In this document: positions 1 through 5,170 of the stretch, piece after piece | How positions within the stretch are numbered: position 1 is the stretch's first letter | How the letters are laid out: each line of letters starts with the position of its first letter | DNA from: a bacterium | Lineage (GTDB): Bacteria > Patescibacteriota > Minisyncoccia > Phycocordibacterales > Phycocordibacteraceae | Length of the DNA stretch: 7,973 bases | Assembly: GCA_021781935.1 (NCBI GenBank) | Contig: JAJXVW010000024.1 | Span: forward strand, 1 to 7,973 | Reading direction: 5' to 3' | Position numbers and translations under genes: made by a program | The notes under the pieces: generated by a model | Databases searched by the model: none | The model's input: only the letters and a program-made list of their open reading frames with translations | Told to the model about the DNA's origin: nothing

Positions 1-31
1 CAGATTCAAAAATGGTAAGGTAGCACGCAAC

Positions 32-121
<90 letters not shown>

Positions 122-131
122 TACTAAAGGA

Positions 132-739
132 CTAGGGACGTACGAATCCGAGCGTCACTGCCGGAATCGCGCCTTCTCGGATAACCTCCGGACGCGGTCC
201 CATGAACGAAACCACCGTCGAGGGAACTCCGCCCGCGCGTGCGCCGTCATCAATCACGAGGTCGATGCGGTCAGCGCAGGTGCCGAGCTGCGCGAGTATG
301 GCATCGACGGTTGCGAGTGTCGGCAGCCCCGAGCGGTTCGCCGAGGTCGACGTGTACGGACGGCCAAACGTCTGCGCGAGCGCGAGACAGAACGCGTCAT
401 CGGGTATCCGGATCCCGACGCTCTCGCCAAGCGTCCTTCCCGGTACGCAATCGTGAGCGCCCCCGGAAAGATGCGCTCCGCGAGCGACCGCGCCTCATGC
501 GTAAGCATGGCGAGAGAATCCGCCGCTTCAGGGGTGGGGACGATGACCGATACCGGCTTCTGCGGATCCCGGCCCTTGACCCCGTAGAGCCGCTCCAACG
601 CTTCGACATCCGACGGATCGACCGCGAGCCCGTAGAGCGTGTCCGTCGGATACAAAACGAGGCCGCCTCGCGCGAGCACCGCGGCGGCTTCTTTCGACGC
701 CCGTTCAAGGCCCGCTGATCCGAGCATGAGGCGCTCCAT
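132..739 (-). pseudogene. tsaC: L-threonylcarbamoyladenylate synthase (TsaC/Sua5/YrdC family), one-base frameshift
   Basis: The family makes threonylcarbamoyl-AMP from threonine, bicarbonate and ATP, the first step of t6A37 tRNA modification; TsaD (3947-5140) performs the transfer. From the ATG at 739 the first frame gives about 98 residues with PTDTLYGLA (31-39), VKGRDPQKPVSV (54-65) and FPGALTI (91-97). It then stops resembling the family. The -1 frame from about position 446 continues the family for 104 residues, with ESVGIRIPD, the TSANRSG signature and VPSTVVSF, and stops at 132-134. The span of 608 bp is one base short of 203 codons, so a single missing base near 446-448 restores a 202-residue protein. 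That length fits the YrdC-only TsaC form without the extra Sua5 domain. No slippery heptamer is visible, so this is either an assembly or read error or a very recent inactivation. The start is preceded by TAGTAT and then 7 nt, with no Shine-Dalgarno. Confidence 0.9.
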
Positions 740-742
740 GCG

Positions 743-771
743 TTGAATACTAGGCGAAAATCGGGTATCCT
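743..771 (+). promoter_or_regulatory. Putative sigma-70-type promoter for tRNA-Val and downstream operon
   Basis: TTGAAT (743-748) and TATCCT (766-771) are separated by 17 bp, each matching the sigma-70 consensus at four of six positions. The tRNA begins 11 nt after the -10, which leaves a very short 5' leader. Its -35 overlaps the putative -10 of the divergent tsaC gene, so the two promoters may exclude one another. The motif is short, so this is a moderate-strength inference. Confidence 0.45.
747..752 (-). promoter_or_regulatory. Putative -10 element of tsaC (TAGTAT)
   Basis: Read on the minus strand, TAGTAT (4 or 5 of 6 positions matching TATAAT, depending on alignment) is followed by exactly 7 nt and then the tsaC ATG. 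A start site about 7 nt downstream would fall on the A of ATG, giving a leaderless mRNA. No recognisable -35 is seen at the usual distance. The hexamer overlaps the -35 of the opposing tRNA-Val promoter. Confidence 0.4.
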
Positions 772-782
772 GCGAGGCGTAC

Positions 783-858
783 GCGCGGTTAGCTCAGTTG
801 GTAGAGCATCCCCTTGACGTGGGGAGGGTCAGGGGTTCGAGTCCCTTACCGCGCACCA
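783..858 (+). tRNA. tRNA-Val (anticodon GAC), CCA encoded
   Basis: The acceptor arm GCGCGGT (783-789) pairs with ACCGCGC (848-854), followed by discriminator A855 and CCA at 856-858. The D-arm begins AGCTCAGTTGGTAGAGC. The anticodon stem TCCCC (809-813) pairs with GGGGA (821-825) and the loop TTGACGT puts GAC at 816-818, reading GUC and GUU valine codons. The T arm is canonical, with GGTTCGAGTCC. The next gene starts 1 nt after the encoded CCA, so the tRNA is probably the first element of a tRNA-mRNA transcript. Its 3' end maturation would also create the 5' end of the rlmB message. Confidence 0.97.
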
Positions 859-859
859 G

Positions 860-1639
860 ATGAAAGACCGAAAGCAAAAAAAGCGGTCGCCGAAGCGGGA
901 GAAGGTGTATATCTATGGCCAGCACGCGCTCATAGAGGCTCTTGAGAGCGCGCCGCACACGATTAAGAAGGTGTTCCTTTCGCCCGGGCTCCGCAATCAG
1001 AAGCTGCTCGCCAAGCTCGAGTACCATCGGATTCCGGTCCACACCATGAGCGAGGACGAAGGCAAGGAGCGCGTCGGGCGCGATGCTGTTCATCAGGGAG
1101 TGATCGCGGCCATGGATCCGGAGAAGCTTATGATTTCCCTCGATGAGTTCTTCGCCCGCACGGACCTCGCGAAGAATCCGGCTGTCGCCATTCTCGGCGA
1201 AGTCCAGGATCCCCATAACGTGGGTGCGATCATACGGAGCGCGGCGGCATTCGGACTCGCCGGCGTCCTCATCCCCGAACACAACCAAGCGCCAGTCACG
1301 GGAACGGTCGTGAAGACCTCCGCCGGTATGGCATTCCGCATCCCGCTCGTCGCGATCGGGAATGTGAACCAGGCGCTCGAAGTGCTAAAAAAACGCGGCT
1401 TCTGGACGTACGGCCTCTCCATGGAGGGTTCGGCGGCTGTTGGCGGAGACGCCTACGACGCTCCTACGGCATTCATCGTCGGAAACGAGGGAGCAGGCAT
1501 CCGCGAGAAGACCTTGGACCATTGCGACGTGAAGCTTGCGATACCGATGCACCCCCGGACCGAGTCGCTGAACGCGGCCGTCTCGGCGGCGGTCGTATTC
1601 TACGACTGGTCGCGGAAACATCCCGAATTCCTCGCATGA
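860..1639 (+). CDS. rlmB: SpoU-family 23S rRNA 2'-O-methyltransferase (RlmB-like)
   Basis: This predicted SPOUT-class enzyme transfers methyl from SAM to a ribose 2'-OH, in RlmB at a guanosine in 23S rRNA domain V. The 259 residues match the usual length of about 250. The N-terminal substrate-binding domain runs from VYIYGQHALIEAL (16-28) to HQGVIA (78-83). The SpoU domain shows all three motifs: DPHNVGAIIRSA (117-128), FIVGNEGAGI (205-214) and IPMHPRTESLNAAVSAA (228-244), the last forming the SAM-binding trefoil knot. The first 15 residues are a basic lysine/arginine-rich extension ahead of the family's usual start. The ATG lies 1 nt after the tRNA-Val CCA, leaving no room for a Shine-Dalgarno. 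A GTG at 905 would begin exactly at the conserved domain, but its GGGAG is only 3 nt away, so I prefer 860. The stop overlaps the next start (ATGA). TrmH-type tRNA methyltransferase is the main alternative. Confidence 0.9.
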   Translation: MKDRKQKKRSPKREKVYIYGQHALIEALESAPHTIKKVFLSPGLRNQKLLAKLEYHRIPVHTMSEDEGKERVGRDAVHQGVIAAMDPEKLMISLDEFFARTDLAKNPAVAILGEVQDPHNVGAIIRSAAAFGLAGVLIPEHNQAPVTGTVVKTSAGMAFRIPLVAIGNVNQALEVLKKRGFWTYGLSMEGSAAVGGDAYDAPTAFIVGNEGAGIREKTLDHCDVKLAIPMHPRTESLNAAVSAAVVFYDWSRKHPEFLA

Positions 1640-2502
1640 AATACGATCGTCATCTCACGAGCAGGGCGTGCGACGGGTACGAGCTTCTTGACTCGGGTGA
1701 AAACATGAAGCTCGAACGCTTCGGCGTGTTCAGTACGGCCCGCCCCGAGACACAGGCGCTCTGGAGCAAGCGGTCGCCCGAGCGATGGCATGAGGCCGGG
1801 GCGGTATTCGCGTTCGATGGAGCGACGAAAGGATCCTGGGACGTTCGCAGCGCTCCCCCGGAAGACTGGGAGGTCTCCTGGGGAGACCTCCGGCTCGGGG
1901 CACGGCTCACGAATTTCAAGCACACCGGCGTCTTTCCCGAACAGGCGCCCAACTGGGAATGGTCGAAGGCGCGCATCGCGCAGCTCGAGTCGCCGGACGT
2001 GTTGAATCTTTTCGGCTACACGGGCGCCGCTTCAATCGTTGCGGCGCAGGCCGGCGCGAAGGTAACGCACGTGGACGCGTCGAAGCAGTCCCTCGATTGG
2101 GCGGGCGAAAACGCGAAGCGTTCTGGTCTCGCGCATGATGCTATCCGCTGGCTTCTCGACGACGCGCTCGCATTCGCGAAGCGCGAAGCGCGTCGCGATC
2201 ATACGTACGACGGCATCATTCTTGATCCGCCGGCGTTCGGCCGCGGCGCGAAGGGCGAAGTCTGGAAGATCGAAGAAGACCTTGTTACCCTGCTTACCGT
2301 GCTGAGAGGATTGCTCTCAGAGGCTCCCGGTTCCTTCTTCCTGCTTAACGGGTATGCCGCGGGCTACGCCCCGCGCTCGTTCGCCCAAGCGGTCGAGAGC
2401 GCCTTTGGCGATGTGGACGGCGAGAGCGGCGAGCTCCACATAGAAGAGACCGGGACCGGCCGCGCCATCCCGTCCGGCATCTACGCGCGCTTCGTGCGCT
2501 AG
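1636..2502 (+). CDS. Class I SAM-dependent methyltransferase (COG1092/RlmI-related), target unknown
   Basis: A Rossmann-fold methyltransferase of 288 residues, similar in layout to the catalytic part of RlmI-type rRNA methyltransferases but without a visible N-terminal PUA domain. It begins with a YELLDSG...KLERFG segment (15-30), followed by a predicted RNA-binding or beta-rich part containing FKHTGVFPEQAPNWEW (94-109). SAM motif I is VLNLFGYTGAAS (122-133), followed by VTHVDASKQSLDWA (143-156), an acidic DDALAF (175-180), and motif IV ILDPPAFGRG (195-204). The only cysteine is C12. Where RlmI-type m5C enzymes carry a catalytic Ser-Cys-Ser strand, this protein has FFLLNGYAAGY (234-244), so m5C chemistry is unlikely. 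The ATG overlaps the rlmB stop by 4 nt, indicating translational coupling. A longer in-frame start at 1522 is rejected because it would run deep into rlmB. Target is probably rRNA or tRNA, by context only. Confidence 0.85.
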   Translation: MKYDRHLTSRACDGYELLDSGENMKLERFGVFSTARPETQALWSKRSPERWHEAGAVFAFDGATKGSWDVRSAPPEDWEVSWGDLRLGARLTNFKHTGVFPEQAPNWEWSKARIAQLESPDVLNLFGYTGAASIVAAQAGAKVTHVDASKQSLDWAGENAKRSGLAHDAIRWLLDDALAFAKREARRDHTYDGIILDPPAFGRGAKGEVWKIEEDLVTLLTVLRGLLSEAPGSFFLLNGYAAGYAPRSFAQAVESAFGDVDGESGELHIEETGTGRAIPSGIYARFVR

Positions 2503-2511
2503 TCTCTGACC

Positions 2512-3399
2512 ATGCCGGAAAAGGACATTCTCATCATTTATCACAAACGGTGCCCGGACGGTTTCGGGGCGGCGTATGCCGCGTGGAAAAAGTTCGGCGA
2601 TGCGGCAGAATACCTCGAAGCGGGCTACGGCGATCCGCTGCCGGAGGGCATTGACGGCAAGGACGTCTACATACTCGACTTCTCCTATGACGAAACGCCG
2701 GAAGCCATGCAGGAACTTATCGCGCGCGCGCGGCGCGTCGTCGCGATCGATCACCACATAAGCGCGCGCGCTATCACGGAATCCGCGCCCGAGCATGTCT
2801 TCGATACTGAGCACTCCGGCGCCACGCTCGCCTGGGCGTATTTCCATCCGGAGAAACCCGTTCCCGAGCTTTTGAAATACATCGAGGATTTCGATATCTT
2901 CCGGATGGCGCTTCCGGAGACGCGTTCTATCGCTACCTATCTTATTGTGCAGCGGTACGATTTCGGCGTGTGGGACGATATGGTGCGCGCATTCGATGCG
3001 CCGCATACGCGTACGGCATTTCTCGCGACGGCACGCACGTATGACGAGTTCTATGAGAAGCTCTGTGCCATCTCGGTAGAAGCCGCAAAGAAGGTTCGCT
3101 TCGAAGGCTACGAGTGTTATTTCGCGAATTCGCTGCCTTCGATCACGATGCGCTCGCGCATCGGCAACCTTCTCTATGAGAAGCTGCCGCCCATCGCACT
3201 CGTCGTTTCCGCGCATCCGGACGGCTTCGGCGTGTCCATACGAAGCGACGGCTCGGTTGATGTCTCCGCGCTTGCCGCGAAGTACGGCGGCGGCGGTCAC
3301 GCCGGAAGCGCCGGTTTCTTCGTTCCGAACGGGAGCAAGCTGCCGTGGGAGGAACTTGAGCAGGACTACGACAGGCGGGTAAAGAACGCGCCGCGGTAA
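2512..3399 (+). CDS. DHH/DHHA1 phosphoesterase, NrnB-like nanoRNase or nucleotide phosphodiesterase
   Basis: Members of this family are metal-dependent phosphodiesterases that hydrolyse very short RNAs, pAp, or cyclic (di)nucleotides. The 295 residues show the N-terminal DHH domain: YHKRCPDGFGAA (10-21, the HxxxxDG metal motif), ILDFSYD (54-60) with D56, and the eponymous D80-H81-H82. The C-terminal DHHA1 domain carries YGGGGHAGSAGF (258-269), which binds substrate. The HKRCPDG form and ILDFSYD phrase resemble the NrnB/COG2404 branch more than NrnA. It lies 9 nt after the methyltransferase in the same orientation with no Shine-Dalgarno, so it is probably the last gene of the tRNA-Val operon. 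Its final 34 bp overlap the 3' end of orn on the other strand. That pairing supports a role in oligonucleotide clearance, but cyclic-dinucleotide hydrolysis cannot be excluded. Confidence 0.87.
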   Translation: MPEKDILIIYHKRCPDGFGAAYAAWKKFGDAAEYLEAGYGDPLPEGIDGKDVYILDFSYDETPEAMQELIARARRVVAIDHHISARAITESAPEHVFDTEHSGATLAWAYFHPEKPVPELLKYIEDFDIFRMALPETRSIATYLIVQRYDFGVWDDMVRAFDAPHTRTAFLATARTYDEFYEKLCAISVEAAKKVRFEGYECYFANSLPSITMRSRIGNLLYEKLPPIALVVSAHPDGFGVSIRSDGSVDVSALAAKYGGGGHAGSAGFFVPNGSKLPWEELEQDYDRRVKNAPR

Positions 3400-3926
3400 A
3401 ACGCGAGTTCGGAAATCGAGGCACGGATGTCGTCCATCGCCCGGTGTGCGCTCTCTCCCTTACGGGCGCGCGCTTCTTCATACACCCCGGGCGCCCAGCG
3501 CCGCGCAAGCTCCTTCACGGTTGAAACGTCGATGCATCGATAGAAAAGGTACTCGTCGAGCTCACGCATCTGGAGGCGCAGAAAATGCCGATCCACATGG
3601 ATCGAATTGCCGCATACGGGCGCCGTACCCGGTTCGACATGCTCTTTCAAGAAGGCGAGTACCTCCTCTTCGGCCTCGCGCACGGAAATCGTGCTCTTTC
3701 CGGATTCTTCGAAGAGGCCGCTCTTCTCATGGAGCGCGCGCGCCGATTCCGGGATTCCTTCGAACTGGCGCGCATCGGCGTGTATGACGAGGTCCGGTCC
3801 TTCCGCAACCACACTCAGGTTCTTGTCGGTCAAAAGGACCGCGATCTCGATGATCTGATCCTCCGCCGCATCCCGTAGCGAGGTCATCTCAAGGTCCATC
3901 CAACAGAGGAGGTCATTTCTCGCCAT
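3366..3926 (-). CDS. orn: Oligoribonuclease (DEDDh 3'-5' exonuclease)
   Basis: Orn degrades 2-5 nt RNAs (including pGpG from cyclic-di-GMP turnover) to mononucleotides, the last step of mRNA decay. The 186 residues compare with 181 in E. coli. The DEDDh residues are all visible: D11 and E13 in WMDLEMTSL (9-17), D112 in CGNSIHVDRHFL (105-116), then H161 and D166 in HRAMDDIRASISELAFYR (161-178). Conserved phrases IIEIAVLLTD (25-34) and YRCIDVSTVKEL (129-140) are also present. Nothing indicates inactivation. The start is fixed by the family N-terminus. Upstream, TATTAT ends 6 nt before the ATG, which suggests a leaderless mRNA. It is divergent from tsaD (20 bp between starts) and converges on the DHH phosphoesterase gene with a 34-bp overlap. 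Confidence 0.95.
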   Translation of the reverse strand: MARNDLLCWMDLEMTSLRDAAEDQIIEIAVLLTDKNLSVVAEGPDLVIHADARQFEGIPESARALHEKSGLFEESGKSTISVREAEEEVLAFLKEHVEPGTAPVCGNSIHVDRHFLRLQMRELDEYLFYRCIDVSTVKELARRWAPGVYEEARARKGESAHRAMDDIRASISELAFYRGAFFTRLS

Positions 3927-3946
3927 GCGGGTATAATACCCCGCAT
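3927..3946. promoter_or_regulatory. Shared divergent promoter of orn and tsaD, near-palindromic -10 region
   Basis: The whole space between the two start codons is 20 bp. Its core GGGTATAATACCC (3929-3941) is a perfect odd-length palindrome centred on A3935. The symmetry extends outward through GC on both sides if one extra C on the right is bulged. On the plus strand TATAAT (3932-3937) ends 9 nt before the tsaD ATG. On the minus strand TATTAT (3938-3933) ends 6 nt before the orn ATG. One duplex segment thus offers -10 elements in both directions, with initiation expected at or within a few bases of each start codon. No -35 hexamers are recognisable on either side. The palindrome could also bind a dimeric regulator. 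Confidence 0.6.
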
Positions 3947-5140
3947 ATGCGGATACTCGCTATCGAGACATCCTGCGACGAGACGGCCGTGACCATCGTG
4001 GACGCCGAAGGGGATCGACGCTCGGCGCGTTTTCGCGTGCTCGGCAATGCGCTCCTTTCGCAGATAGACCTCCATCGTGATTACGGCGGCGTGTTCCCCA
4101 TGCTTGCGAAACGCGAGCATGCGAAGAACCTCGTCCCGCTCCTCACAGCCGCGCTCGAAGAAGCGGAGCTCTTGCGCGAGTCCGCCCAGTCGCTTCCCCA
4201 GGAGACGCATGACGCTATCGCGGCGCTCCTCGAGCGGGAACCGGGACTCGATGCAGCGTTCCTCGAGTTCATACAGACGACCGACGCGCCGGTGATAGAC
4301 GCTATCGCGGTAACCGCCGGTCCCGGCCTTGAGCCGGCGCTCTGGGTCGGCATCAATTTCGCGAAAGCACTGGCGCGCGCCTGGATGAAGCCGCTCCTCG
4401 CCATTAACCACATGGAGGGCCACGTCCTCGCGGCGCTCGCAGAGGAGGACGGCGAGGAGCTCGTCATACGGAACGTCGAGCTTCCGCTCCTCGCGCTCCT
4501 CATTTCTGGCGGCCATACCGAACTGGTCGCGATGCACGAGTGGCTCTCGTACAAGCTCGTCGGACAGACGAAGGATGACGCGGTCGGCGAAGCGTACGAC
4601 AAGGTCGCACGCATGATGAACCTCCCCTACCCTGGCGGGCCGGAGATCTCGAAACTCTCGGAGATTCTCCGCGAGACCGACCCGGATCCGGTGTCTGGAA
4701 ATCTCGAGACGCCGTTCACGCTCCCCCGCCCGCTCCTCCACGACCAGACGTGCGATTTCTCGTTCTCGGGCCTGAAGACCGCCGTGCTCTACACGCTCAA
4801 GAAGCGCGCCGAACTCACAGATGATGAGCGCGTCCAGATGGCTTATGAATTCGAAAACGCCGTCGCGGAAGTGCTCTGGAAGAAAACGTCGCGCGCGCTT
4901 ACCGACACCCTCGCGAAGACGCTCGTCATCGGCGGCGGCGTCTCTGCGAATACGCACATCCGGCGCGTCTTTACCGACAAGGTCTCGAAAGAGCATCCGG
5001 ACGTCGCGCTCCGCATTCCGCCCGCACGTCTCACGACCGACAACGCGATCATGATCGCGCTCGCCGGCTTTTATCGCCTGCTTCGCGACGAACGGGCGCC
5101 TGCCGATCTGGCAGCGCACGGCACGCAACGACTCGCGTAA
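3947..5140 (+). CDS. tsaD: tRNA N6-adenosine threonylcarbamoyltransferase TsaD (Gcp/Kae1 family)
   Basis: TsaD transfers the threonylcarbamoyl group from TC-AMP to A37 of ANN-decoding tRNAs, normally with TsaB and TsaE. The protein is 397 residues against about 340 usually. Motifs in order: ILAIETSCDET (3-13), the HRDYGGVFPMLAKREH region (43-58), INHMEGH (153-159) with metal ligands H155 and H159, LISGGHTEL (185-193), DDAVGEAYDKVARM (210-223), FSFSGLKTAV (271-280), VIGGGVSAN (327-335) and TTDNAIMI (363-370) with ligand D365. The extra length is mostly an insertion at about 76-113 between the helix after KREH and IDAIAVTAGPG. I recall similar inserts in Parcubacteria. The ATG gives the canonical family N-terminus directly and lies 9 nt after a TATAAT with no Shine-Dalgarno. 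The partner enzyme TsaC is the frameshifted gene at 132-739; TsaB and TsaE are not in this window. Confidence 0.96.
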   Translation: MRILAIETSCDETAVTIVDAEGDRRSARFRVLGNALLSQIDLHRDYGGVFPMLAKREHAKNLVPLLTAALEEAELLRESAQSLPQETHDAIAALLEREPGLDAAFLEFIQTTDAPVIDAIAVTAGPGLEPALWVGINFAKALARAWMKPLLAINHMEGHVLAALAEEDGEELVIRNVELPLLALLISGGHTELVAMHEWLSYKLVGQTKDDAVGEAYDKVARMMNLPYPGGPEISKLSEILRETDPDPVSGNLETPFTLPRPLLHDQTCDFSFSGLKTAVLYTLKKRAELTDDERVQMAYEFENAVAEVLWKKTSRALTDTLAKTLVIGGGVSANTHIRRVFTDKVSKEHPDVALRIPPARLTTDNAIMIALAGFYRLLRDERAPADLAAHGTQRLA

Positions 5141-5151
5141 GACAGCTTTTT

Positions 5152-5160
5152 TGCTATATT
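5152..5160 (+). promoter_or_regulatory. Putative extended -10 promoter of valS (TGC-TATATT)
   Basis: TG at 5152-5153, one spacer base, then TATATT (5155-5160) matches the extended -10 form, which can work without a -35; none is recognisable here. It lies in the 30 bp between the tsaD stop and the valS ATG, after a run of six T. Initiation about 7 nt downstream would leave a leader of only about 4 nt before the ATG at 5171. An AGGA (5165-5168) is only 2 nt from the ATG, too close for a good Shine-Dalgarno. valS could also be read through from tsaD. Confidence 0.45.
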
Positions 5161-5170
5161 TCGTAGGAAA

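Noticed and set aside
420..451. Programmed -1 ribosomal frameshift in tsaC
   Set aside because: No X XXY YYZ slippery heptamer in frame, and no precedent for the family that I know of; a missing base explains the data more simply.
202..718. Plus-strand open frames opposite tsaC
   Set aside because: Both translations lack any recognisable family; the minus strand carries clear TsaC motifs across the same interval.
1522..1635. Upstream in-frame start for the methyltransferase
   Set aside because: It would add 38 residues of unrelated sequence overlapping rlmB; the ATGA overlap at 1636 is the natural start, and the family N-terminus follows it.
2302..2320. CTGAGAG-GATTG-CTCTCAG hairpin in the methyltransferase gene
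   Set aside because: A 7-bp stem inside coding sequence with no T-run; plausible by chance in GC-rich DNA and much weaker than the repeat at 1869-1891.
2721..2771. Alternating CG runs as possible Z-DNA or repeat
   Set aside because: They encode the IARARR and SARA stretches of the DHH protein using preferred GC-rich codons; no independent signal.
2317..3300. Minus-strand open frame of 327 codons opposite the DHH phosphoesterase
   Set aside because: Arginine-rich low-information translation, antisense to a gene with all its motifs intact; a codon-bias shadow.
5146..5152. T-run between tsaD and valS as an intrinsic terminator
   Set aside because: No stable GC-rich hairpin precedes the Ts; the run is better explained as part of the AT-rich valS promoter.
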